DNA from: an uncultured Alphaproteobacteria bacterium
Lineage (GTDB): Bacteria > Pseudomonadota > Alphaproteobacteria > HIMB59 > GCA-002718135
Direction of reading: 5' to 3'
Assembly (NCBI GenBank): GCA_902512325.1
Contig: CABXIT010000001.1
Location: 72,207 to 113,938, forward strand
Length of the DNA stretch: 41,732 nucleotides
Numbering within the stretch: position 1 is the stretch's first letter; every line of letters starts with the position of its first letter. Position numbers and translations under genes: made by a program. Under the pieces are notes generated by a model, which was not told the origin of the DNA, ran no database searches, and saw nothing but the letters and a program-made list of their open reading frames with translations. This document shows, piece after piece, positions 1 through 7,468 of the stretch.

Positions 1-658
1 TAGAAGTTTCGTTTATAACGCCTGAGTGCTGACCAAATGCAACCTTAAATTTATATTCTTTGAGCAAATTTATAATTTCTTCATTTGCTTCCCCATAAGG
101 AAAGGCAAAAAGTGCAGGTATTTTACCTAATTCTCTAAGAAAAATATTATTTGAAATTTCTATTTCATTTCTTACTTCATCAATCGACAAATCAGACATA
201 TGATAATGGCTATGAGAGTGAGCACCTATTGATACCCCCTCATCTCTAAGTTCTCTAATTTGATTCCAATTTAAATAATTTTTATTATTTTCATGAATTG
301 TTGATGTATTAACAAAAAGTGTAACGGGGAAACCACTCTCTTTGAACTTAGGCCAGCCTACTTCATAAAATGATCTGTCTGCATCATCTATACTAATTCC
401 AATAGTATTATCAGGAAGATTGCCATCATTGATTATCGTATCAATTATAAATTCAATTGACTTTATTGAATATTTTTCTTTAGAAAATTCTTTTAAGTGA
501 GTATCAAATTGATCTATTGTAACACTAGTAGAAGGATATTTAGAAACTCCAAATTTATGATACATAAATACAACAGCTGAATTTTTAATGTTACTTGCAT
601 AGGAAGAAGATATGTTTAAATATATAAAAAAAATAAATAATATTTTTAAAACAAACAT
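1..658 (-). CDS. Secreted polysaccharide deacetylase (NodB/CE4 family), 3' end cut by window
   Basis: Reading the minus strand from an ATG at 658 gives 219 uninterrupted codons running off the left edge. The first ~22 residues (MFVLKILFIFFIYLNISSSYA) form a Sec signal peptide with a likely cleavage after SYA, so the protein acts in the periplasm or outside. The CE4 signatures follow: SIDDA (residues ~97-101; canonical TFDD, catalytic and metal Asp), GAHSHSHYH (HSxxH metal histidines) and AFPYGE. This family removes N- or O-acetyl groups from glycans such as peptidoglycan or exopolysaccharide; the substrate cannot be told. The start codon is 3 bases from that of the divergent tsaB, leaving no free promoter. 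The C-terminus lies outside the window. Confidence 0.85.
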   Translation of the reverse strand, partial: MFVLKILFIFFIYLNISSSYASNIKNSAVVFMYHKFGVSKYPSTSVTIDQFDTHLKEFSKEKYSIKSIEFIIDTIINDGNLPDNTIGISIDDADRSFYEVGWPKFKESGFPVTLFVNTSTIHENNKNYLNWNQIRELRDEGVSIGAHSHSHYHMSDLSIDEVRNEIEISNNIFLRELGKIPALFAFPYGEANEEIINLLKEYKFKVAFGQHSGVINETS

Positions 659-661
659 TCG

Positions 662-1267
662 ATGTTCCTTTTTTTAGATGTAGCTTCACCAATACCAGAA
701 TTTCATTTAATTAATGATAAAAAAATTATAGATTCAATTAAAATAATAAATAATATTGATCAAAAACTAAGTGATTTGCTAATTCCCAAATATTATCAGA
801 TAGATAATACTCACCAACTATCCAAAAAATTAAAAAAATTAATCATTACTATAGGTCCTGGCTCATATACTGCATTAAGAGTTGGCGTATCTTTTATAGC
901 GGGTCTAAGTCAGTCAATGAATTTACCAGTTTCAGTTATATCCACTGAAACTATTTATAATCATTTATCTGTCGCTTGTAAGCAAATAGGCATATATTTT
1001 GAATCTTCAAATAACCAAAAATTTTTTTTATACAAAAAAAAATCAAAATTTATTCATAAAAAGATTGATAGCCAAAATTATATATTACCCGAGTTAGTGT
1101 CTTATGTATTCTATAATCTTGACTTACCCAAGTTTATAAATACTAAAATTGAATCAAAAATTTTTTCTATTAAAATGAACGTTTTAGAAAACTTGCATAA
1201 ATTGGAATTTAATAAAAATTTAATAATTCAACCTATTTATATTTCAAATAATAGCATATTAAATTGA
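662..1267 (+). CDS. tsaB: tRNA threonylcarbamoyladenosine biosynthesis protein TsaB (YeaZ)
   Basis: TsaB is the non-catalytic partner of TsaD in the t6A37 tRNA modification complex (ASKHA fold). The first strand MFLFLDVAS matches the usual start MxILAIDTS, which fixes the ATG at 662, and GPGSYTALRVGVSFIAGLS (~65-83) is the family signature. At 201 residues it is shorter than E. coli TsaB (~231), mainly in the C-terminal half, which is Lys/Ile/Asn-rich and hard to align by eye. The downstream neighbour rimI is the standard partner in alphaproteobacteria. The stop TGA overlaps the TTG start of rimI. No Shine-Dalgarno sequence is visible, and the divergent deacetylase starts 3 bases upstream, so the mRNA may be leaderless. 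Confidence 0.85.
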   Translation: MFLFLDVASPIPEFHLINDKKIIDSIKIINNIDQKLSDLLIPKYYQIDNTHQLSKKLKKLIITIGPGSYTALRVGVSFIAGLSQSMNLPVSVISTETIYNHLSVACKQIGIYFESSNNQKFFLYKKKSKFIHKKIDSQNYILPELVSYVFYNLDLPKFINTKIESKIFSIKMNVLENLHKLEFNKNLIIQPIYISNNSILN

Positions 1268-1734
1268 TAAATTATATACAACTAACTAACGACTATAATA
1301 GTCATTTTAATAATCTTATTTTTAATGAAGGAAAAGATTATGAGGGTTTTTTAAATAAAGGGTGGTCTCTTAATCAGATTATCAGTCAACTTAATAAAGA
1401 TACTAACTTATCATTTGGAGCATTTTACAATAAATCATTAGTTTCTTTTATAATAGGTGATTTATTTAATATTGAAAAAATATCAGAATATGAGATATTG
1501 TTATTATATGTTAGTAAGAGTTTTCGAAAAAAAGGATTAGGTTCACAACTTATAAATAAAATTAAAGAAAATAAAAGTCGTTTGAAAAAAATTTATCTTG
1601 AAGTTTCAGAAAATAATTTAGAAGCAATATTTTTTTATACCAAAATGAATTTTAAAACTATTTACACAAGAAAAAATTATTTTTTTATAGATAATAAACG
1701 AATTGATGCTTTGGTAATGAATAAAACTTATTAG
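1264..1734 (+). CDS. rimI: GNAT acetyltransferase, RimI-like
   Basis: A 156-residue single-domain GNAT protein. YVSKSFRKKGLGSQLINKI (~78-96) is motif A with the acetyl-CoA pyrophosphate loop (RxxGxG type), and the C-terminal AIFFYTKMNFKTIYTRKNYF matches the usual A..FY.k.GF....R..YY ending of RimI. Position directly after tsaB supports assignment to RimI, which in E. coli acetylates the N-terminal alanine of ribosomal protein S18; the true substrate here is inferred. It starts with TTG in a 4-base TTGA overlap with the tsaB stop, suggesting translational coupling. The next gene, miaB, follows after 2 bases. In many alphaproteobacteria a Fur/Mur regulator lies between rimI and miaB; there is none here. 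Confidence 0.8.
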   Translation: MINYIQLTNDYNSHFNNLIFNEGKDYEGFLNKGWSLNQIISQLNKDTNLSFGAFYNKSLVSFIIGDLFNIEKISEYEILLLYVSKSFRKKGLGSQLINKIKENKSRLKKIYLEVSENNLEAIFFYTKMNFKTIYTRKNYFFIDNKRIDALVMNKTY

Positions 1735-1736
1735 TA

Positions 1737-3044
1737 ATGAAAAAAAATAAAATTTATATAAAGTCTTATGGCTGTCAAATGAATGTCTATGATTCAAATA
1801 GAATTCTAGATTTATTTAAAAACAAAGAATATGAAATAGCAGATGATCCTAAAGAAGCTAATTTGGTTGTCTTAAACACTTGTCATATAAGAGAGAAAGC
1901 AGCAGAAAAAGTTTATTCAGATATTGGGAGAATAAATAAAATAAAAAAAAATGAATCGAAGGATGATTTTAAATTAGTTGTTGCTGGGTGTGTAGCTCAA
2001 GCGGAAGGAAAAGAAATAAAAAAAAGAGCTCCATCAGTTGATTTTGTTGTCGGACCTCAATCATACCATAACTTGCCTGACATGTTAGATGCAAGTGATA
2101 ATGTTGTAAGTGATGAATTTACTCAAAATGATAAATTTAAAAATCTATTATACAATTCTTCAGGAGGGGTTTCAGAATTTATTTCAATTCAAGAAGGTTG
2201 TGATAAGTTTTGTTCTTTTTGCGTTGTTCCTTATACTAGAGGGCCAGAATTTTCACGACCTGTAAGTGATATCTTAATTGAAATACAAAAATATGTTGAT
2301 CAAGGTGTAAAAGAAATTATTTTTTTAGGTCAAAATGTAAATGCATATCATGGTGTGGGACTTGATGGAAAATCAAAAGATTTAGCATATTTAGTGAATA
2401 AAGTTAGTGAAGTAGAAAAACTCTTAAGAATTAGATATATGACTTCACATCCCATAGATATGAGTGATTCATTGATTAAAGTTCACAAAACAAATATGAA
2501 ATTGATGCCTTTTTTGCATCTTCCAATACAATCAGGTTCAAACAAAGTTTTAAAAGATATGAATAGGAATCATACAGTTGATTTTTATAGAAAGATTGTT
2601 GAAAAACTTAGGGATGAGAGATCTGACATAGCCCTGTCATCAGACTTTATTGTAGGATATCCAAATGAAACAGATAAAGATTTTGAAGAGACGATGAAAT
2701 TTGTTGATGATGTTAAATTTGTTATTGCCTATTCTTTTATGTATAGTCAAAGACCTGGGACTCCTGCTCAAAAAAAGGATAATATCCCACTTGCAGATAA
2801 AAAAGCAAGATTAAGCGCATTACAATCACTCTTAAAAAAACAACAAAAAATTTTTAATAAATCTTTTATAGGTTCAAAAATGGAAATATTATTTGAAAAA
2901 AAAGGGAGACATTTCGATCAATATATTGGTAGATCAATATATAATCAGAGTGTTTTTGTTAAAAGTGATAGCAATCTTATTAATACTATTAAAAATGTCA
3001 AAATATTAAATTCAACTGATTTTGCTTTAGAGAGTTCAATTTGA
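1737..3044 (+). CDS. miaB: tRNA-2-methylthio-N6-dimethylallyladenosine synthase MiaB
   Basis: MiaB is a radical-SAM methylthiotransferase converting i6A37 to ms2i6A37 in tRNAs reading UNN codons. Domains in order: the N-terminal UPF0004 domain opening with IYIKSYGCQMNVYDS, with the further cluster cysteines in NTCHIREKAAEKV and VVAGCVAQ; the radical-SAM motif CDKFCSFCVVP (CxxxCxxC, ~154-161) binding the second [4Fe-4S] cluster; a TIM-barrel core with DFIVGYPNET; and a C-terminal TRAM-like domain. Length 435 matches the family. It is 2 bases downstream of rimI, and its TGA stop overlaps the TTG start of phoH (TTGA). All cluster cysteines appear intact. Confidence 0.95.
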   Translation: MKKNKIYIKSYGCQMNVYDSNRILDLFKNKEYEIADDPKEANLVVLNTCHIREKAAEKVYSDIGRINKIKKNESKDDFKLVVAGCVAQAEGKEIKKRAPSVDFVVGPQSYHNLPDMLDASDNVVSDEFTQNDKFKNLLYNSSGGVSEFISIQEGCDKFCSFCVVPYTRGPEFSRPVSDILIEIQKYVDQGVKEIIFLGQNVNAYHGVGLDGKSKDLAYLVNKVSEVEKLLRIRYMTSHPIDMSDSLIKVHKTNMKLMPFLHLPIQSGSNKVLKDMNRNHTVDFYRKIVEKLRDERSDIALSSDFIVGYPNETDKDFEETMKFVDDVKFVIAYSFMYSQRPGTPAQKKDNIPLADKKARLSALQSLLKKQQKIFNKSFIGSKMEILFEKKGRHFDQYIGRSIYNQSVFVKSDSNLINTIKNVKILNSTDFALESSI

Positions 3045-3988
3045 GTGATTTAAACTATACTTTAGATTTTGAGTTAAATGATAATAATTATCTCCCTAAC
3101 CTTTTTGGAGTGGATGATAAAAATATTCAAATATTAGAAAAAGTTAATAATGTTCAAATTAAATATAGGGGTAATAAAATAAAAATTATAGGAACGAAAA
3201 CATCTATTAAAGATGCAAAAGAAGAAATTTTATTATTATTTGAGCAAGCAAAAAAAGGACTTGATATAGATGAAGATAAAATCATGGAAACTAGAAGTAT
3301 GAAAATATTAGAGATAGATCCAGACGATCAAATGAATCTTTTCTTTCAAACAAAAAAAAGAAAAATATTACCTCGCTCTCATAATCAAAAAAAATATTTT
3401 CAACTACTTAATTCTAAAGATATTGTTTTCGCTTATGGCCCAGCAGGTACAGGTAAAACTTTTCTGGCAGTGGCTAAAGCAGTTGCATCATTACAACAAG
3501 GACTTGTAAAAAAAATTATTTTATCAAGACCAGCTGTAGAAGCTGGTGAAAAACTTGGATTTTTGCCAGGTGACCTCAAGGAGAAAGTTGATCCTTTTCT
3601 AAGACCAATTTATGATGCTTTGTATCAAATGATGCCATATGATCAAGTTGAAAAAAAATTAGTAAATAATATAATAGAAATAGCCCCAATAGCTTTTATG
3701 CGTGGAAGAACGTTAGAAGACTGCTATATTATTTTGGATGAAGCACAAAATACAACTAAAATTCAAATGAAAATGTTTCTTACACGACTTGGAAAAAATA
3801 GTAAAATGGTTGTTGTTGGAGATAATACTCAAATCGATTTAATATCGAAAAATGAATCAGGACTTACAGACGCTTCAATAAAACTTAAAAAAATTGATGA
3901 CATAGGTTTTATTAAATTAGATCAAAGAGATGTTATCAGACACGAAGTTGTAAGAAAAATTATTAATGCATATGAAGATAAAAATTAA
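3041..3988 (+). CDS. phoH: PhoH-like ATPase (YbeZ)
   Basis: A 315-residue PhoH/YbeZ P-loop ATPase. An N-terminal KH-like segment (~1-95) precedes the ATPase domain with Walker A GPAGTGKT (~132-139) and Walker B YIILDEAQNTT; FMRGRTLEDC is the usual PhoH linker to Walker B. YbeZ works with YbeY in 16S rRNA/ribosome quality control, and its gene overlaps ybeY here as in most proteobacteria. The start is a TTG in a TTGA overlap with the miaB stop; no upstream alternative exists without entering miaB in another frame. The precise ATPase client is not known from sequence. Confidence 0.93.
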   Translation: MSDLNYTLDFELNDNNYLPNLFGVDDKNIQILEKVNNVQIKYRGNKIKIIGTKTSIKDAKEEILLLFEQAKKGLDIDEDKIMETRSMKILEIDPDDQMNLFFQTKKRKILPRSHNQKKYFQLLNSKDIVFAYGPAGTGKTFLAVAKAVASLQQGLVKKIILSRPAVEAGEKLGFLPGDLKEKVDPFLRPIYDALYQMMPYDQVEKKLVNNIIEIAPIAFMRGRTLEDCYIILDEAQNTTKIQMKMFLTRLGKNSKMVVVGDNTQIDLISKNESGLTDASIKLKKIDDIGFIKLDQRDVIRHEVVRKIINAYEDKN

Positions 3989-4448
3989 AACTAATTTTTT
4001 TTGTAAATCCAATCATTGGTCAAAAAGGATGTTAAAAATAAAAGAAATTGTTAAAAATATAATTAAAATTAATGATTTAAATTTTAAAAAAAATAATTCT
4101 TATATTTTAAATTTAATTTTTATAGATGATAAAAATATAAAAAATATTAATAAAACATATAGAAAAAAAAATCACACTACAGATGTATTGACTTTTGTAA
4201 ATTTTATAAAAAATAATAAAAATAAAAATGAAACTTATTGCGATATATTTTTTTCAGCCGAAACTATTAAGAAAGATGCAAAAAAAAATTTAATAAATTT
4301 TTATGATCATTTAACGCATTTAATAATCCATTGTTTTTTACATGTTAATGGATATGATCATAAAAAAGATTCTGAATTTATGAAGATGAAAAAACTAGAA
4401 GAAAAAATTTTAATGAACTTTGATATAAAAAGTCCTTATTTGATATGA
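3972..4448 (+). CDS. ybeY: Endoribonuclease YbeY (rRNA maturation factor)
   Basis: YbeY is a zinc-dependent single-strand endoribonuclease for 16S rRNA 3'-end maturation and ribosome quality control. The metal motif HCFLHVNGYDH has all three histidines (HxxxHxxxxxH), and RKKNHTTDVLTF corresponds to the family's R.kd..TDVLSF. I prefer the ATG at 3972 (starting MKIKIK); an ATG two codons earlier at 3966 is equally possible, and neither has a clear ribosome binding site. It overlaps the phoH end by 17-23 bases and its TGA stop overlaps the corC start (ATGA), so the phoH-ybeY-corC trio is probably translationally coupled. The protein is unusually Lys/Asn/Ile-rich, reflecting local base composition. 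Confidence 0.9.
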   Translation: MKIKIKTNFFCKSNHWSKRMLKIKEIVKNIIKINDLNFKKNNSYILNLIFIDDKNIKNINKTYRKKNHTTDVLTFVNFIKNNKNKNETYCDIFFSAETIKKDAKKNLINFYDHLTHLIIHCFLHVNGYDHKKDSEFMKMKKLEEKILMNFDIKSPYLI

Positions 4449-5299
4449 ATCAAGACAAACAAGAAAAACTTAGTATTTGGAAAAGTTGGTTAATTAAAAA
4501 ATTATTAAATAATGATTCTTCTAAAGAAGAAATTTTAAACTTAATTGCAAATGAAGATAGTACCAATGATGAATTAAATAGTACTGATGACAATAATGAA
4601 AAAAATTTGATAAAAAATATTTTACAGCTTGAAAATAAAAGCGTTGAAGATGTTATGGTTCCAAGAGGGGAGATTATATCTATTGATAACAAACAAAACT
4701 ACAACCAGATTTTTGAAATTATTAAAGAGGAATCACATTCAAGATTGCCGGTTTATAAAAATAATTTAGATAATATAATTGGCTTTTTTCATGTTAAAGA
4801 TTTTATTAAAATAAATAAAGAAAACTTTGATATAAATACTATATTGCGAGAGGCATTATATGTAGCTCCAAAATCTCCAATCTTAGAACTATTGAAAAGA
4901 ATGAGATCTTCTAGAATTCATATTGCTCTTGTAGTTGATGGTATTGGTGGAGTAGATGGTTTAGTTACAATTGAAGATTTGGTGGAGGAAATAGTAGGGG
5001 AAATTGAAGATGAGCATGATGCAGAAGATATAGATGAAGAAATCATTAAAAAAGAAAGCAATTTGCTTGAGGTAAGCGCATCATATAGAGTTGACGATTT
5101 AGAAAAGCATTTTAACATAAATTTAGATTTTGCAGATGAGGATGAAGTAGAGACTGTTGGTGGATTAGTTTTTTCAAAAATTAATAGAATACCGAGAAGT
5201 AATGAACAGTTTAATATTGATGATATTGTTAATATAAAAGTTTTAAAAGCAAATGAAAGAAAAATTTTAACTGTACAAATTAGAAAAATATTTAATTGA
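4445..5299 (+). CDS. corC: CorC/TlyC-type CBS-domain protein (HlyC/CorC family)
   Basis: A 284-residue protein of the CorC/TlyC family, soluble and without membrane helices. Two CBS domains follow the signature ENKSVEDVMVPRGEI: the first spans SRLPVYKNNLDNIIGFFHVKD and the second IHIALVVDGIGGVDGLVTIEDLVEEIVGEI. The C-terminus is the CorC_HlyC FAD-binding-like transporter-associated domain (LEVSASYRVDDLEKHF ... ETVGGLVFSKINRIPR). Members are linked to Mg/Co resistance or efflux, but biochemical function is uncertain. The gene sits between ybeY and lnt as in many alphaproteobacteria and gammaproteobacteria. ATG start overlaps the ybeY stop by 4 bases, and its own stop overlaps the TTG start of lnt. 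Confidence 0.9.
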   Translation: MNQDKQEKLSIWKSWLIKKLLNNDSSKEEILNLIANEDSTNDELNSTDDNNEKNLIKNILQLENKSVEDVMVPRGEIISIDNKQNYNQIFEIIKEESHSRLPVYKNNLDNIIGFFHVKDFIKINKENFDINTILREALYVAPKSPILELLKRMRSSRIHIALVVDGIGGVDGLVTIEDLVEEIVGEIEDEHDAEDIDEEIIKKESNLLEVSASYRVDDLEKHFNINLDFADEDEVETVGGLVFSKINRIPRSNEQFNIDDIVNIKVLKANERKILTVQIRKIFN

Positions 5300-6750
5300 T
5301 TTTATTTAAATTTTTTATTTTAGGGGTTTTATCATCATTATTATTCCCTCCTTTTTTTATGATGCCTTTAGGGTTAATTATATTCCCTTTTTTAATTTAT
5401 TCGTTAATTCATATTTCGATTAAGAAAAATATTATTAATTATTTTTATTTAGGTTTTTTTTATGGCTTAGGTTTTTTAATAGTATTTTTATCTTGGATTC
5501 ATAATCCTTTTTTAGTTAATCATGAAACTAAGAATTTTGCAATACTATCAGTAATGCTTCCTATCTTTTTATCATTAATTTTTGGATTAGTATTTTCTAT
5601 TTTTAAATATCTGAGAAAAGTTTTTTATTTAATAATTTTCACACCTTTTATATTTTTATTAATAGAATTAATTATTTCAAATATAATATATGGATTTCCA
5701 TGGATAACTTTTTCTTTTGTTTTATCAAATAATTTAGTAGGTTTTTATTTTTTGAAATTTTATGGAACATCTCTTTCAAGTTATTTAATTTTATTTATTT
5801 ATATTTTGCCTTTAATATTTATTTATTCTAGCAAATTAGAAAATAAAAAACTTTTCCTTTTTATAATTCACTTACCTATTTTGATAACTGGTGTTTTTTT
5901 ATTTTTAAAATTAAATTTAGATAAAACAAAACAAACTAAAAAAATTAGCATAGAGTTGTTTCAAATTTTATCTCCTATTTACAAATTTGATAAAAATTTA
6001 ATAGAAAAAGATATTATTAATAAAATTAATAACTCAAATGCAGAATATTTAATTTTTGCTGAAAATAATTATCCTCATTTAATTTTAAATATAAATAATA
6101 TTAATATTTTAAAGCATTTAAAAGATAATAAAAAAGTTATAATTGGAGCCACAAGAAAAGATGATAGTAAATATTACAATTCTTTTTTATTTTTAGAGAA
6201 AGAAAAGATACAAATTTTTGATAAACAAATACTTGTTCCTTTTGGTGAATTTTTACCTTTTCGTTCATACTTAAAATTTATGGAAATAATTTCTGGCAAT
6301 GTTGATTTTACTTCAGGAAATAATAAAAGAATTATTAGTTCCAATAATATTAATATCCTTCCTATTATTTGCTATGAAATAATTTTTAACAAAATTTTAA
6401 AAAATATTAATGAAAATAAAATTGATATTCTAGTTAATATTACAAATGACTCTTGGTTTGGTGATAAGTTAGGCCCCTACCAACATTTTTATCATTCAAG
6501 AATGCGTGCTTTGATATCAAACAAAAATTTAATAAGAGTTTCAAACAATGGTATATCAGGTATTATTGATAATAATGGCAAAATAATAAATTCTTCAGAA
6601 CTTAATGTAAAAACAAGTTTTGAGCATTTGTTAGAAATTAAAAATACAAATTACTATAATTTAATACATAATTTTTTAATGCTTTATTTAACTTTAATGA
6701 TTTTCTTTTATTTAATTTTCATAAAATATAATTTCAAGTATGATAAATAA
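5296..6750 (+). CDS. lnt: Apolipoprotein N-acyltransferase Lnt
   Basis: Lnt adds the third acyl chain to the N-terminal cysteine of outer-membrane lipoproteins at the periplasmic face of the inner membrane. The N-terminal ~210 residues contain about seven hydrophobic helices, followed by a nitrilase-like domain with the triad visible: Glu in FAENNYP, Lys in DKQILVPFGEFLPFR and Cys in LPIICYEIIF; TNDSWFG is the further signature. A last membrane helix (LMLYLTLMIFFYLIF) closes the 484-residue protein, slightly shorter than E. coli Lnt (512). The start is TTG in a TTGA overlap with the corC stop. The end overlaps trmB by 11 bases. Confidence 0.95.
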   Translation: MILFKFFILGVLSSLLFPPFFMMPLGLIIFPFLIYSLIHISIKKNIINYFYLGFFYGLGFLIVFLSWIHNPFLVNHETKNFAILSVMLPIFLSLIFGLVFSIFKYLRKVFYLIIFTPFIFLLIELIISNIIYGFPWITFSFVLSNNLVGFYFLKFYGTSLSSYLILFIYILPLIFIYSSKLENKKLFLFIIHLPILITGVFLFLKLNLDKTKQTKKISIELFQILSPIYKFDKNLIEKDIINKINNSNAEYLIFAENNYPHLILNINNINILKHLKDNKKVIIGATRKDDSKYYNSFLFLEKEKIQIFDKQILVPFGEFLPFRSYLKFMEIISGNVDFTSGNNKRIISSNNINILPIICYEIIFNKILKNINENKIDILVNITNDSWFGDKLGPYQHFYHSRMRALISNKNLIRVSNNGISGIIDNNGKIINSSELNVKTSFEHLLEIKNTNYYNLIHNFLMLYLTLMIFFYLIFIKYNFKYDK

Positions 6751-7381
6751 TTCAACATACAGGTTATATGGTAGAACGAAAGGTAGAAAAAATAAAAATG
6801 TTAATGAAAAATTTCTACAAATTAAATTAAAAAATATAGATAATAAAAAATACAATATTATAGATGTTGGCTCAGGGTTTGGTGAAAGTACAGTTAAACT
6901 TGCAAAGCAGGATAAGAATAAAATAGTTATTTGTTGTGATAAATATATTGATGGACTTAATAATGTATTTAAAAAATCTCAAATAGATTCATTAGAAAAT
7001 ATATATATTTTTCAAGGAAATGTTCATAAAATGCTTGATGAATGTTGTAAGGAAAATTCTATTTCTGAAGTGTGGATACTTTTCCCTGATCCTTGGCCAA
7101 AAAAAAGACATTATAAAAGGCGATTGATTGATCAAAATTTTTTTACTAAAATAAAAAAATATCTAAAATATGGTGCAACAATAAACTTAGCCACGGACTC
7201 AAAATCATATATTTTCCAAATTCTCAGAACTATTTATAATGTAAAGAAAGATTTTGCATGGCTAAACCAAAGTAAATCTGAGTGGGATTATGATTCAGAA
7301 ATATTACCTGAAACCAAATACTATAAAAAAGCCTTAAAAAATGGACTCAATCCATTTTATATAAAACTAAAAAAATTATAA
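6740..7381 (+). CDS. trmB: tRNA (guanine-N7-)-methyltransferase TrmB
   Basis: TrmB makes m7G46 in tRNA using SAM. Visible motifs are the SAM loop DVGSGFGEST (~41-50), FQGNVHKML, the family-specific FPDPWPKKRHYKRRL (~96-110) and the C-terminal ETKYYKKAL. Length is 213 residues, as expected. It opens with RLYGRTKGRK, equivalent to the usual R.yGRr.Gr start. It overlaps lnt by 11 bases. In related genomes metK usually lies between lnt and trmB and rimP follows trmB; neither is present here, and the next coding sequence is nusA beyond the hairpin-bearing leader. Confidence 0.94.
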   Translation: MINNSTYRLYGRTKGRKNKNVNEKFLQIKLKNIDNKKYNIIDVGSGFGESTVKLAKQDKNKIVICCDKYIDGLNNVFKKSQIDSLENIYIFQGNVHKMLDECCKENSISEVWILFPDPWPKKRHYKRRLIDQNFFTKIKKYLKYGATINLATDSKSYIFQILRTIYNVKKDFAWLNQSKSEWDYDSEILPETKYYKKALKNGLNPFYIKLKKL

Positions 7382-7468
7382 GCTTGAGTTTTGCTTTATT
7401 TTCAATATATGGTTAAAAAACTTAACGTTTAAGAGGTGGGATTTCCCGCCTTTTTTTTGGTAAATATT
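7382..7468 (+). promoter_or_regulatory. Leader of nusA-infB operon with mutually exclusive stems
   Basis: This 87-base gap between trmB and nusA holds three inverted repeats in series: GTTAA (7412-7416) with TTAAC (7422-7426), CTTAA (7421-7425) with TTAAG (7429-7433), and the strong GC stem at 7435-7450. The first two share bases and cannot form together. Because nusA starts only 10 bases after the U-tract, any nusA transcript begun upstream must pass the terminator-like hairpin. This resembles the attenuator-type leaders reported before rimP-nusA-infB in proteobacteria, but here rimP itself is missing. Function is inferred. Confidence 0.5.
7434..7458 (+). terminator. Intrinsic terminator/attenuator hairpin before nusA
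   Basis: GGTGGG (7435-7440), loop ATTT, then CCCGCC (7445-7450) form a six-pair stem with one G-U pair, extended by A7434-T7451, and are followed by eight Ts at 7451-7458. It is the only GC-rich hairpin with a U-tract I found in the window. It may end the tsaB-trmB transcript or attenuate nusA; its distance from the nusA ATG (10 bases after the last T) favours attenuation. Confidence 0.75.

Noticed and set aside
4450-4692. Minus-strand open frame inside corC, Ser/Phe/Leu-rich
   Set aside because: It is the complement of a well-supported CBS-domain gene, has low-complexity composition typical of antisense frames in AT-rich DNA, and shows no motif or ribosome binding site.
7436-7468. In-frame GTG at 7436 as the nusA start
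   Set aside because: It would put the start within the terminator-like hairpin and add residues (GFPAFFLVNI) not seen in NusA; the ATG at 7469 gives the normal N-terminus.
7382-7468. A tRNA gene or decayed rimP in the trmB-nusA gap
   Set aside because: At 87 bases with no cloverleaf arms or CCA end it is not a tRNA, and no frame shows RimP-like residues; only hairpins are seen.
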